DNA of 58,267 nucleotides, taken from assembly GCA_947478755.1 (NCBI GenBank), contig CANJXH010000002.1, positions 1 through 58,267 of the forward strand, written 5' to 3'. The translations under genes were made by a program, and so were the position numbers. This stretch comes from Betaproteobacteria bacterium. GTDB lineage: Bacteria > Pseudomonadota > Gammaproteobacteria > Burkholderiales > Rhodocyclaceae. The notes under the pieces are model-generated. The model had not been told where the DNA came from and did no database searches. It saw only the letters and a program-made list of their open reading frames with translations. Shown piece after piece: positions 8,880-18,956 of this stretch (its first letter is position 1; every line of letters starts with the position of its first letter).

Positions 8880-10587
8880 ATGGCACGCCCGGAAAAAGTG
8901 CGTCTCGGCGACCTGCTGATACAGCAGGGGCTGATGACCGACGAGCAGCTCAAGCTGGCGCTGGATGAACAAAAGCGCAGTGGCCGCAAGCTGCGGCCGG
9001 ATCGTCGTCGACAGCGGCTACGTCACGGAGGACAGCATTTCCAAGGCACTGGCGCGGCAATTGCGCGCCGAGTTTGTTGACCTCAAGTCCTTCGATCCCG
9101 ATTCAAAACTGATCAAGCTCCTGCCCGAAAGCCATGCGCGCCGTTTTCGCGCCTTGGTGCTTTCCGAAACCGAAGGCAAGCTGGTCGTCGGCTTTGCCGA
9201 CCCCACCGACTTCCAGGTGTTCGATGAAGTTACCCGGCTGCTGAAGCGCGAGATCGACCTTGCGGTTGTCTCCGAATCTCAACTGCTGGGCGCCATTGAC
9301 CGGCTCTACCATCGCACCGAGGAAATAAGGGGCTTGGCAAAGGAGTTGACGGCTGATTTGTCCGACGGCGTCGGCGAATTGGGCGACGTTCTGGGCTTGA
9401 GTGAGGGGCAGGAAGACGCCCCGGTCGTCAAGCTGCTGCAGACCGTGTTCGATGAAGCGTTGCGTCGTCGCGCCTCGGACATCCACATCGAGCCATTGGA
9501 AAAGTCGCTGCGTATCCGTTTTCGCATTGACGGCGTTCTGCATGTGCAGACCGAGTCGGATGCCAAGATTGCAACGGCCCTGGCGCTGCGCCTCAAGCTG
9601 ATGGCAGGGCTGGACATCTCGGAAAAACGCCTGCCACAGGACGGCCGCTTTGCGGTGAAGATGCGCAATGGCTCGATCGATGTGCGGATGTCCACCATGC
9701 CGACGCAATACGGCGAATCGGTGGTCATGCGTTTGCTGAATCAAAGCACGGGCTTGCTGGGCCTTGAAAAATTGCACATGCCGCCAGCGGTGCTTGAACG
9801 CTTGCGCAAGGCGATCAGTCGCCCCAGTGGCATGGTGCTGGTAACGGGGCCGACCGGCTCCGGCAAGACCACCACGCTCTATGCCGCGTTGAACGAACTC
9901 AATTCGACCGAAAAGAAGATCATCACGGTCGAAGATCCTGTCGAATATCGCTTGCCCGGCCTCAATCAGGTCCAGGTTCACGAAAAAATCGATCTCAGTT
10001 TCTCGCGCGTATTGCGCTCGGCATTGCGCCAGGATCCGGACATTGTGCTGGTGGGTGAAATGCGCGATCAGGAAACCGCCGAAATCGGCATGCGTGCGGC
10101 AATGACCGGCCACCTGGTACTGTCAACGCTGCACACCAATGATGCTCTGTCCACGCCCATCCGCCTGCTCGACATGGGGGTGGCACGCTACATGGTTGCC
10201 TTGTCGGTCAACCTCGTCCTCGCGCAACGTCTGGTGCGCGTGATATGCCCGAACTGTTCCACCGCGCATGCTGCCGATCCGCATGAGCGCGAATGGCTGA
10301 AACAGGAGTTGCACGACGCTGTCGATACTCACGTCTATCACCGTGGTAGCGGTTGCGCCCATTGCAACAGTACCGGCTATCAGGGACGCACTGCGGTATA
10401 CGAAATGCTGGAAATGACCACGGACATCGTGTCGGCGATCAACCAGACGGACCCAAATGCCTTTGTCAATGCGGCGCGCAAACAGATGAATGGCAACACG
10501 CTGAGGCGCGATGCCGTGCAGCTTGTTCTCAGCGGCCGGACGACGATTGAAGAGGCAATGCGGGTCAGCGCCCAGATTGACGAATAA
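8880..10587 (+). pseudogene. MshE-type GspE/PulE assembly ATPase, frameshifted near its N terminus
   Basis: Reading from ATG 8880, 38 codons give the first MshEN c-di-GMP-binding motif (RLGDLLIQQGLMTDEQLKLA). The frame is then lost at about 8994: an extra base in CTG-C-GGC shifts it. From GGC at 8995 the second frame carries the second MshEN motif (LGRIVVDSGYVTEDSISKAL), then the ATPase core with Walker A GPTGSGKTT and zinc cysteines CPNC/CAHC, ending at 10587. Removing one base gives 568 residues, the normal MshE length. Either this is a real disruption, a sequencing error, or translation resumes in the second frame. The GspF partner follows 5 bases later. Confidence 0.8.
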
Positions 10588-10592
10588 GACAT

Positions 10593-11813
10593 ATGGCTTC
10601 ATTTTCGTACAAGGGACGCGATAGCAGAGGCGGCGAAGTCGAAGGCACGCTTGATGGCGGCAGTGCTGCCGTCGTGGCCGATATTCTCTTCGGCCGCGGT
10701 ATCACGCCCTTGCAGATCACGGAGGCCGAGCGACAGGGGGGAGGATTTTTCACGGCCTTGTTCAAGCCCGCGATCGAACATATCGACATTCTGTTGTTCA
10801 CGCGGCAGATACATACCTTGCTGAAAGCCGGCGTGCCGATCATGCGTGCCCTTTTGGGCATGCAGGAGTCGAACCCCAACCAGTCGATGAAGCAACTGAT
10901 TGGCGAGATTCGCGACAGCCTTGATGCCGGACGCGAACTCTCGGCTTCCTTTGCGCGCCGACCCAAGGTCTTTTCGCCGTTTTATCTCGCCATGGTGCGG
11001 GTGGGTGAAGTCACGGGCATGCTGGAGGAAATTTTTCTGCGCCTGTTCTACCACATGGAGTTTCAGCAATTCATGCGTAATCAGGTGAAGTCTGCGTTGC
11101 GCTACCCAACTTTTGTGGTGATCGCGATGGTGGTGGCCATTACAATCGTCAATATCTTTGTCATTCCCGCGTTTGCGGCAGTATTCAAGGGTTTCAATGC
11201 CGAATTGCCGATGATGACGCGAGTACTGCTCGCTTCGTCGGGATTTTTTGTCAGCTATTGGTGGCTGATGCTCGGCATCGTGATCGCCGCGGTATCTGCG
11301 TTTCGTACCTGGATCGGTACTGCACGCGGCAAGCACGATTGGGATCGGCTCAAGCTGGGCATCCCGATTGCGGGGAAGATAATCGAGAAGGCCACGCTGG
11401 CGCGCTTTGCGTCCAGCTTTGCGCTGGCGACCCGCAGTGGCGTGCCGGTCGTACAGGCCATGTCGGTGGTCGCCATGACAGTGGACAACGATTACATTGC
11501 CCGCAAGGTCGAAGGCATGCGCGAGACCATCGAACGTGGCGAAAGTGTGCTGCGTGCCGCCATGCAGTCCAAGGTCTTTACCCCGATCGTGCTGCAGATG
11601 ATCGCAGTCGGTGAGGAATCCGGGTCGCTTGACGAGATGATGGATGAGGTTTCCGGCATGTATCAACGCGAAGTCGAATACGAACTGAAGACACTCTCTG
11701 CCCAGATCGAGCCAATCCTGATCGTATTCCTGGGTGTGCTGGTGCTGGTACTGGCGCTGGGCATCTTCCTGCCGATATGGGATCTCAGCAAGGTCACTAC
11801 GGGCCGCAGATGA
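10593..11813 (+). CDS. Type II secretion / type IV pilus inner-membrane platform protein (GspF/MshG-like)
   Basis: A polytopic platform protein of 406 residues that couples the assembly ATPase to pilin polymerisation. Two T2SSF domains (about residues 70-190 and 270-395) flank membrane segments around 170-240 and at the C terminus. It begins 5 bases after the MshE-like ATPase, so the pair forms one module. A second, unrelated-location GspF homologue (PilC, 39180-40400) is present in the window, which argues that this copy belongs to an MSHA-like or similar secondary system rather than to the main twitching pilus. Confidence 0.9.
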   Translation: MASFSYKGRDSRGGEVEGTLDGGSAAVVADILFGRGITPLQITEAERQGGGFFTALFKPAIEHIDILLFTRQIHTLLKAGVPIMRALLGMQESNPNQSMKQLIGEIRDSLDAGRELSASFARRPKVFSPFYLAMVRVGEVTGMLEEIFLRLFYHMEFQQFMRNQVKSALRYPTFVVIAMVVAITIVNIFVIPAFAAVFKGFNAELPMMTRVLLASSGFFVSYWWLMLGIVIAAVSAFRTWIGTARGKHDWDRLKLGIPIAGKIIEKATLARFASSFALATRSGVPVVQAMSVVAMTVDNDYIARKVEGMRETIERGESVLRAAMQSKVFTPIVLQMIAVGEESGSLDEMMDEVSGMYQREVEYELKTLSAQIEPILIVFLGVLVLVLALGIFLPIWDLSKVTTGRR

Positions 11814-12050
11814 AACCGCGCCTTTTGCGGCACCGTGCTGTCACGCCTGAAACGCCATGCCGAGGCGGTCGAGCACTATCGCGCAGCGCTGGCGCAGAAC
11901 CCCGGCGAAGGACGCTGGTGGGTCGGGCTGGCACTGGCGCTGGATGCGGATGGCAAGGCTGCCGAGGCACGTGCTGCCTTTGCCAGTGCCAGGGCCAGCG
12001 GTACGCTGACACCCGAGATGTCGGCCTATGTCGACAGCAAGCTAAGGTAG
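11814..12050 (+). pseudogene. C-terminal remnant of a TPR protein (MshN-like)
   Basis: Directly after the GspF stop, and in the same frame, the sequence reads as two TPR-type helices: HAEAVEHYRAALAQNP and WVGLALALDADGKAAEA, then a tail ending YVDSKLR. This matches the C-terminal end of TPR proteins such as MshN that belong to MSHA loci. No ribosome site precedes it; the only in-frame start candidate is GTG at 11835, which would give 71 residues. The most economical reading is a deletion that removed the 5' part of the gene. It overlaps the convergent PglL gene by 9 bases. Confidence 0.6.
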
Positions 12051-13823
12051 CTGCTTCACCGGCTGCGCATAGCGGTCGACCAGCGGCAGCAGTACCTTTA
12101 CCCGCGGGTATTTTTCTTCCAATTTGCGCAGGTCGGCAGCCAGTCTGGTTGCTTCTTTCGGGTAGGCCCGCAGCGCTTGCTCGGTTTGCGCCAGTGCCCC
12201 TTTGTCGTCGCCCGCCATCGCCATCAGCGTGCCGCACTTGAAGACGATGCTGCGCGCTGGTGAAAACCGCATGCCCTGCCGGCAGACAACGACCTTGGCC
12301 TCCAGATCGTTGTCGTTCAATTCCATCATTGATGACAGCGCAGCTACTACATGTGGCGCCAGCAGTGAGTTGGTCTGGATGTTCACCAGGGTATCAATCT
12401 GTTCGTTTCGGGTCTGTATGCCGGACGATGTCTGGAACACGTTGTAGCTCTGCTCCAGGCGGGTGTAATCGAGCCGGATGGTCGTCAGCGGCACCACGCC
12501 AACGCCGATCACCATGGCGCACATCGCCGCACCGCGCCAGCCGTTGTTGATCAGCACGGCCGGACGCGCAGAAGCGCCCAGCAGCAAGGCCACCGGACCG
12601 AGGAAGAAGGAATACCAGAGCGGGTACTCCAGCATCGAATGAATCGCGGCCACCGACAGCATCGACAACAGCCACCAGTGCTCGATTCGCCACGGCTGGC
12701 GCCACAGCGCGACGGCCCAGCGCAGCAGAAGCCACAGCGCGATGGCCACCGGGATGATGCCGAATTCAGCCAGCAGTTGCAGCACGATGTTGTGGGCGTG
12801 TTCCGCCACCTGCGGGCCCTGCCCCAGTGCATAGCGGCTGCAGTCGAGAAACAGTTGCCAGGGATAGGTGCCGATGCCGTTGCCGAGCAACGGCGAATCG
12901 ACAAAGGCATTCCAGGCCGAGCGCGCCAGCCGCCAGCGAATCTGATAACCGCCGACGTCGCTGAACAGTCTTTGCGTCGCCAATTGCGACGATGCATCAC
13001 CCGCGATGCCCAGCGCGCGCACCAGCAGCTGCGCCAGCAGAACCATTGGCAGCAGTGGCAAGGCCAGTCGCCATAGCTTGCGGCCATTGCTCTCGGAAGG
13101 GAGTCTCCAGTGCATCGCGCCTGCCACCAGGGTGAAGGCCAGCGCGTAGAGCAGCGTGCTTTTTGAACTGCTCATGGTCGACGCCAACAGGAGCAGCAGC
13201 ATCGCCGGCAACGCAATCGTCAGGCGGCAGCGATTGCGCAGGTGCAGGTAGTAGAGCGAGGCGATGCCGAGCCACAGCTGGTGGTTGAAATGGTTGGCCT
13301 GGCCGAGATTGCTGTAAGGCACCGCTGCCAGCCGGACGAACACCCATCCACTCTGATAGCCGGTCTTGTAGAACTGCAAGGCCGAGATGACCGTGTTGCA
13401 AAACGCACCGAACAGAATCGCCACCGCCAGCGTATCGGCCAGCGGCGTAAGGCCTCGCCTGTCGACAAAGCTGCGGCTTGCCAGCAGCATGAGGAATGCC
13501 CAAAGCAGATAGAGTGCATAGATCAACCAGGGCTCGACGAAATACCAGCGCCCGGCGAAATACTGCACCAGTGCCGTCGCGAGGAAGACGAGCGGTATCG
13601 CGGCCACTTCCGGCAAACCGAAAGGTCGCCACGCACCGGGCCGAATCAGCAGCAGTGCGGCTGCGCCAAGGCCGAAGGCAAAGGCCCACCATTCCGACCA
13701 GAAGCTGGGAATCGGGTTGAAGTGGCGCGGGTGCAGCAGGGGCAGGCTGACCATGGCCGAGAGGCAGGCCAGTGCCAGCCAGTCGGCCACCTTTGTGATG
13801 CGCGCGGCGGAATCAGGATTCAT
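12042..13823 (-). CDS. PglL-family O-oligosaccharyltransferase / Wzy-type polymerase
   Basis: A 593-residue inner-membrane glycosyl-transfer enzyme with about a dozen hydrophobic helices and a C-terminal soluble tail with TPR-like helices. Family marks are SNLGQANHFNHQLWLG, the periplasmic loop with LLGNGIGTYPWQLF and AEHAHNIVLQLLAEFG (the catalytic-His region), and LEYPLWYSFFLGP. PglL/PilO proteins move lipid-linked oligosaccharide onto Ser or Thr of pilins. Lying next to pilus-assembly genes, it probably glycosylates a pilin or other exported protein. An O-antigen polymerase or ligase role is possible. It overlaps comF by 11 bases. Confidence 0.82.
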   Translation of the reverse strand: MNPDSAARITKVADWLALACLSAMVSLPLLHPRHFNPIPSFWSEWWAFAFGLGAAALLLIRPGAWRPFGLPEVAAIPLVFLATALVQYFAGRWYFVEPWLIYALYLLWAFLMLLASRSFVDRRGLTPLADTLAVAILFGAFCNTVISALQFYKTGYQSGWVFVRLAAVPYSNLGQANHFNHQLWLGIASLYYLHLRNRCRLTIALPAMLLLLLASTMSSSKSTLLYALAFTLVAGAMHWRLPSESNGRKLWRLALPLLPMVLLAQLLVRALGIAGDASSQLATQRLFSDVGGYQIRWRLARSAWNAFVDSPLLGNGIGTYPWQLFLDCSRYALGQGPQVAEHAHNIVLQLLAEFGIIPVAIALWLLLRWAVALWRQPWRIEHWWLLSMLSVAAIHSMLEYPLWYSFFLGPVALLLGASARPAVLINNGWRGAAMCAMVIGVGVVPLTTIRLDYTRLEQSYNVFQTSSGIQTRNEQIDTLVNIQTNSLLAPHVVAALSSMMELNDNDLEAKVVVCRQGMRFSPARSIVFKCGTLMAMAGDDKGALAQTEQALRAYPKEATRLAADLRKLEEKYPRVKVLLPLVDRYAQPVKQLP

Positions 13824-14559
13824 GCTTCAGCGTTCGCGCCAATACCCAGTTACTGACCCGCGCCGCGCCGTGATACTTCAAGGTTCTGGCAAATTCATCG
13901 AGGCTGGCGCCGGTGGTCATCACATCATCGACGACGATTACCGATTTTCCGTCGAGGTCGATGGCGCATTCAAAGGCATGCCGCACGTTGGCGCGGCGCG
14001 CTTTCCACGGCAAGCTGGCCTGTGCCACCGTATCGGTGACGCGAGTAGTGCCGAGGAAGTTGATCGGGATACCCGTTGAGCGCGACAGCAGTCGGGCCAC
14101 TTCCATGGCCTGGTTGAAGCCACGTTGGCGCAAACGTTCTTTCGACAGCGGTAGCGGAATGATCAAGTCGCCAGCGATGGCATCGCTGTGCATCAGCCGC
14201 GCAAACAGTCCGGCCAGCGCCAGGTGATGGGCGTACTTCAGCGCGTGGACTAACTGGTCAAGTGGGAAGGCGTAGGCGAAGGGCGCCAGCGTTGCATCAA
14301 AGTGTGGCTGGTGGCGCAGGCATTCGCCGCAGAGGGTGGCGCCCGGCGTCGGCAGCGCGCAGACCGGGCAATGTTGCGCCGGCAATCGGGGCAGGTCGGC
14401 AAGGCAGGACGCACACAGCAGGTCACCTGCGTCCATTGCGCCACACAGCTGGCAATCCTGCGGCAGCAGGGCGTTCAGCAGCTTTTTGCACGGCTTTTGC
14501 CCGCCGGTTCGCGGCCGTGGCTGATTGGACAATCGCTCCCCCATCCCCGATAATCGCAT
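13813..14559 (-). CDS. ComF-family phosphoribosyltransferase-like protein
   Basis: A 248-residue protein with an N-terminal zinc-ribbon of CxxC pairs (CQLCG, CASC, CPVC, CGEC) and a C-terminal phosphoribosyltransferase fold carrying the PRPP loop [13 protein letters not shown]. ComF homologues help pull transformed DNA into the cytoplasm in naturally competent bacteria and are also found in non-competent ones. It is divergent from bioB with a gap of about 40 bases, a classic gammaproteobacterial (gntX/bioH) and betaproteobacterial neighbourhood. The PglL gene overlaps its end. Confidence 0.9.
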   Translation of the reverse strand: MRLSGMGERLSNQPRPRTGGQKPCKKLLNALLPQDCQLCGAMDAGDLLCASCLADLPRLPAQHCPVCALPTPGATLCGECLRHQPHFDATLAPFAYAFPLDQLVHALKYAHHLALAGLFARLMHSDAIAGDLIIPLPLSKERLRQRGFNQAMEVARLLSRSTGIPINFLGTTRVTDTVAQASLPWKARRANVRHAFECAIDLDGKSVIVVDDVMTTGASLDEFARTLKYHGAARVSNWVLARTLKHES

Positions 14560-14598
14560 AGTTCCCCGATTTTAACCGGCAGCTTCGCTGCACCCGCC

Positions 14599-15606
14599 AT
14601 GACTGTTTCTGCATCTTCCAAGACATCGCCGATCACCCTCGTCAAAGCCTGTCCGGCCAAAACTGCCGCAGCGCAGCGTTGGACGACGGAACAGGTGCAA
14701 GCCCTGTTCGATCTGCCGTTTTCCGACCTGATGTTTCGCGCCCAGCAGGTGCATCGCGCCAATTTCGACGCCAATGCCGTACAGCGCTCGACCCTGCTCT
14801 CGATCAAGACCGGCGGTTGTTCGGAAGACTGCGGCTACTGTTCGCAATCAGCGCGCTACGACAAGGGCGAGGGCCGCGAAGAACTGATGGAACTCAATGC
14901 CGTGGTCGAGGCCGCCAAAGCTGCCAAGGCCAAGGGTGCCGGCCGTTTCTGCATGGGCGCTGCCTGGCGCGGCCCGAAGGACAAGGACCTCGATCGCGTG
15001 ATCGAGATGGTGAAGGCGGTCAAGGACCTCGGCCTTGAGAGCTGCGTGACCCTCGGCATGCTGAAGGAAGGCCAGGCCGAGAAGCTGGCCGACGCCGGAC
15101 TCGACTACTACAACCACAACATTGATACGGCGCCCGAGAATTACGACAACGTGATTGGTACCCATAATCAGGCCCATCGTTTCGACACGCTGGACAAGGT
15201 GCGCGACGCCGGCATCAAGGTGTGCTGCGGCGGCATTGTCGGCATGGGCGAAAGCCGTCGTGGCCGCGCCAGCCTGATCGCCGAGTTGGCGAATATGGAA
15301 ACGCCGCCCGAGTCGGTGCCGATCAACAACCTGGTGCCGATCCCTGGCACGCCGATGGAAAACGCCGAACCGATTGATCCCTTTGAGTTCGTGCGCACCA
15401 TCGCCGCCGCCCGAATCACCATGCCAACCAGCATGGTGCGCCTGTCGGCCGGCCGCCAGCAGATGGACGACGCCTTGCAGGCGATGTGCTTCCTCGCCGG
15501 CGCCAACTCGATTTTCTACGGCGACAAACTGCTCACCACCGGCAACCCTGAAGCCGATCGCGACGAAGCCCTGTTCCAACGTCTGGGCATCAAGCCGCTG
15601 GTGTAA
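14599..15606 (+). CDS. bioB: Biotin synthase
   Basis: A radical-SAM enzyme that inserts sulfur into dethiobiotin, the last step of biotin synthesis. The 335-residue protein has the [4Fe-4S] cysteines C74, C78 and C81 (CSEDCGYC), and the auxiliary-cluster and substrate regions [25 protein letters not shown] and [11 protein letters not shown]-like [14 protein letters not shown]. It leads a bioB-bioC pair with a 5-base gap. No other bio genes are in view. Confidence 0.97.
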   Translation: MTVSASSKTSPITLVKACPAKTAAAQRWTTEQVQALFDLPFSDLMFRAQQVHRANFDANAVQRSTLLSIKTGGCSEDCGYCSQSARYDKGEGREELMELNAVVEAAKAAKAKGAGRFCMGAAWRGPKDKDLDRVIEMVKAVKDLGLESCVTLGMLKEGQAEKLADAGLDYYNHNIDTAPENYDNVIGTHNQAHRFDTLDKVRDAGIKVCCGGIVGMGESRRGRASLIAELANMETPPESVPINNLVPIPGTPMENAEPIDPFEFVRTIAAARITMPTSMVRLSAGRQQMDDALQAMCFLAGANSIFYGDKLLTTGNPEADRDEALFQRLGIKPLV

Positions 15607-15611
15607 TCGCA

Positions 15612-16445
15612 ATGCGCGGCGACTTCTCCAAAGCCGCCGCCTCCTACGATGCGGCAGCCGTCCTTGCTGCCGAAGTCGGTCGTCGCATGGCCGAGCGGCT
15701 CGACTATGTGCGGCTTGATCCGAAGTGCATGGCCGATATCGGTTGCGCCACCGGGGATGGCATTCGCGAACTCGCGCGCCGTTATCCGAAAGCCTTGCCA
15801 CTGGCCATCGACTACGCGCTGCCGATGTTGCGACAAGTGCAGTCGCGCAGCGGCCTGATCCAGCGCCTGATCAAAAAGCCGTCACGCGGCGTCAATGCCA
15901 GGGTCGAAGCCTTGCCGCTCAAGAGCGCCAGCCTTGATCTTGTCTGGTCCAACCTCATGTTGCAATGGCTCGATGATCCGCTGCCTGCCTTCCGCGATGT
16001 GCAGCGCAGCCTCGACGTGAGCGGGCTGTTCACCTTCTCGCTGCTCGGGCCGGATACGCTGAAGGAAATCCGCGCTGCCTGCATTGCTTGCGGCATTGAG
16101 CCGCCCTTGCGCAAGTTCCACGACATGCACGACATCGGTGACATGCTGGTCGCCGCCGGATTCGCCGACCCGGTGATGGATATGGAAATCATCACCCTTA
16201 CCTACCCGTCGCCACGCGGCCTGTTGCGCGACCAGCGCCATCTAGGCGTGCGAGATGGCCTGTTCGGTACGCCGGCCAAGACCGTCGGCTGGCGCGATTG
16301 GCGCCGCGTCTTTGCAGCCTGGCAGGCCACACACAAAAACGCGTCGCTGCCCGCTAGCTTCGAAATTGTTTACGGCCACGCCTGGAAGCCGGCGCCGAAA
16401 GCCATCGCCGACGGCCGCGCCGTGATCAACTTCGTCAAGAAATGA
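15612..16445 (+). CDS. bioC: Malonyl-ACP O-methyltransferase BioC
   Basis: Methylates malonyl-ACP so that the fatty-acid machinery can make the pimeloyl moiety of biotin. The 277-residue protein has a SAM-binding motif I around DIGCATGDGIREL, the second strand region LPLAIDYALPML, and VWSNLMLQWLDDP as motif III. The N terminus MRGDFSKAAASYDAAA is typical of BioC. It follows bioB closely, and its stop overlaps the start of a 52-codon gene (ATGA). Confidence 0.93.
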   Translation: MRGDFSKAAASYDAAAVLAAEVGRRMAERLDYVRLDPKCMADIGCATGDGIRELARRYPKALPLAIDYALPMLRQVQSRSGLIQRLIKKPSRGVNARVEALPLKSASLDLVWSNLMLQWLDDPLPAFRDVQRSLDVSGLFTFSLLGPDTLKEIRAACIACGIEPPLRKFHDMHDIGDMLVAAGFADPVMDMEIITLTYPSPRGLLRDQRHLGVRDGLFGTPAKTVGWRDWRRVFAAWQATHKNASLPASFEIVYGHAWKPAPKAIADGRAVINFVKK

Positions 16446-16600
16446 AACGTGCGAAGCAGCGCAGGCTGAAACCGCGCAATCCTGTCGCGCGATCACCGCT
16501 GCTCAACAAGGGAGGCGCGCATCAGCGCGAGGACAAACGCGCAAGCCGCGCAAGGCTACGAGCCGAGACCAGGAAACGGCTAAAGGAAGAAAGAGCCTAG
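16442..16600 (+). CDS. Very basic 52-residue hypothetical protein
   Basis: ATG at 16442 overlaps the bioC stop as ATGA, and the frame runs 52 codons to TAG at 16600. The protein begins MKRAKQRRLKPRNPVARS and is about 40% Arg and Lys, with no acidic patch until the C-terminal KEERA. Small Arg/Lys proteins with an RNPVA-like segment recur in proteobacteria and may bind nucleic acid, but I do not know a function for this one. Translational coupling to bioC is the main reason to believe it is real. Confidence 0.5.
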   Translation: MKRAKQRRLKPRNPVARSPLLNKGGAHQREDKRASRARLRAETRKRLKEERA

Positions 16601-16763
16601 CGGATCGGGCTGGCGCCGGCGTTGAATGCACTTCCGGCAGGATAGATGACGTCAGCAGTCGATGGGCGATACGATTGACACTGCGCCAAACAAATTCTTT
16701 AGCGCCTAATTGCATGGCCGATTTCACATCTGAGCGTCTCGCAATTCAATTCCAGGAGTAGAA

Positions 16764-17240
16764 ATGTTCGGTTTATTCAAATCAGCGCCGTTCCTTGATC
16801 CCGGTCTCGGCGAACTTCATTGGCGCCGAGGCTTCTGGCGCGGCGAGATTGCACTCGATCAGGGTGGCACCGTCTCATTGGCCGTCAGCGGCACGCGCAA
16901 GGCGCCGGATGCGGCGGCGCTGCAAGCGGCTCGCAGCCTGGCCAGCCAGTTCCCGGCAATGCGGCCGGTCATTGAAGCGGCACTGTTTGAGCACTACACG
17001 CCGTATGCCGAGGTCGTTGCGGATGATGAGGCCGTGTCAGACGAGACAATGCCAATACTGGGCTCGGCGTCGGAGGTTTGGTCTCACGTTGCGCTTGCCC
17101 ATGTGTCAGTGTCGCCATTGAGCGGCATGTTGGCGATCGAGCTTGGCTATAACGCGGCATGGGATCAGGAGCACACGCTGGGCGCCCGGTTTCAGGGCGA
17201 CAAGTTGCTGGAACTTTGCGGGAGCGTGCTGTCGCCGTGA
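16764..17240 (+). CDS. Hypothetical protein
   Basis: A 158-residue cytoplasmic protein starting MFGLFKSAPFLDPGLGELH, with an AGGAG ribosome site 7 bases upstream. It is rich in Ala and acidic residues and has no membrane segment or signal peptide. I do not recognise the family with confidence. It stands alone between the bioC block and the convergent msrQ gene, 7 bases from the msrQ stop. The upstream gap (16601-16763) is AT-richer and probably carries its promoter. Confidence 0.7.
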   Translation: MFGLFKSAPFLDPGLGELHWRRGFWRGEIALDQGGTVSLAVSGTRKAPDAAALQAARSLASQFPAMRPVIEAALFEHYTPYAEVVADDEAVSDETMPILGSASEVWSHVALAHVSVSPLSGMLAIELGYNAAWDQEHTLGARFQGDKLLELCGSVLSP

Positions 17241-17247
17241 AGCGGAT

Positions 17248-17868
17248 TCACATCCCTGCCGCATGGGTCTGCAGCCGTTCAGACCGGCGGTAGTACAGAC
17301 GCATGCCCAGCAGCACCGACAATATCGCCGTGTAGATCAGCGGCCAGGTGACGTCGAGCTTCACCAGCCACCAGAAGTGCAGCACCGCGAGCATCGCCGC
17401 TGCATACACCGCGCGATGCAGGCCCTGCCAGCGTTCGAAGCCCATGCGTTGCACCATGCCATTGGTGGAAGTGATCGCCAGCGGCAGCAGGATGGTGAAG
17501 GTCAGCATGCCGATGGTAATGAAGGGGCGCTTGATCACATCCTTGGCGATTTCGATCCAGTCGAAGGACTGATCGAGGCCTAGATAGATGCACCAGTGCA
17601 GCAGTGCATAGAAGAACGCATACAACCCCAGCATGCGGCGCAAGCGCATTAGCCAGCCGAAGCCGGTGATCTTGCGCAGCGGCGTGATGGCCAGCGTGAT
17701 CAGCAGGAACTTCAGCGCCCAGCGGCCGAGCGCGCGAATCACGGTTTCGATCGGGTTGGCACCGAGTGTGTCCTGATAGAGGCCCCACCCGAGATCGCCA
17801 AGCGGCACAAGGCAGGCAAGGAACACGAAGACCTTGAGCAGGGTGACCTGCTTTGAAGACAGCTTCAT
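17248..17868 (-). CDS. msrQ: Heme-binding membrane subunit MsrQ
   Basis: The inner-membrane b-type cytochrome partner (206 residues, six helices) that passes electrons from the quinone pool to MsrP for repair of periplasmic methionine sulfoxide. It belongs to the ferric-reductase-like transmembrane family. Conserved histidines for heme are visible in YALLHWCIYLG, WQGLHRAVYAAAMLAVLHFWW. It lies 19 bases downstream of msrP, the standard operon order. Confidence 0.95.
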   Translation of the reverse strand: MKLSSKQVTLLKVFVFLACLVPLGDLGWGLYQDTLGANPIETVIRALGRWALKFLLITLAITPLRKITGFGWLMRLRRMLGLYAFFYALLHWCIYLGLDQSFDWIEIAKDVIKRPFITIGMLTFTILLPLAITSTNGMVQRMGFERWQGLHRAVYAAAMLAVLHFWWLVKLDVTWPLIYTAILSVLLGMRLYYRRSERLQTHAAGM

Positions 17869-17887
17869 CAGTGGCTACCCGGATCGA

Positions 17888-18889
<1,002 letters not shown>

Positions 18890-18956
18890 GCGTTTCTCCT
18901 TTGTGCATAGACATGAGTCGTCGCCAAGAGGCGAACCTTACAACGCTTTTACCGTC

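Noticed and set aside
9103-10113. 336-codon minus-strand frame inside the MshE-like gene
   Set aside because: Shadow of the ATPase coding sequence; the plus strand has Walker and zinc motifs.
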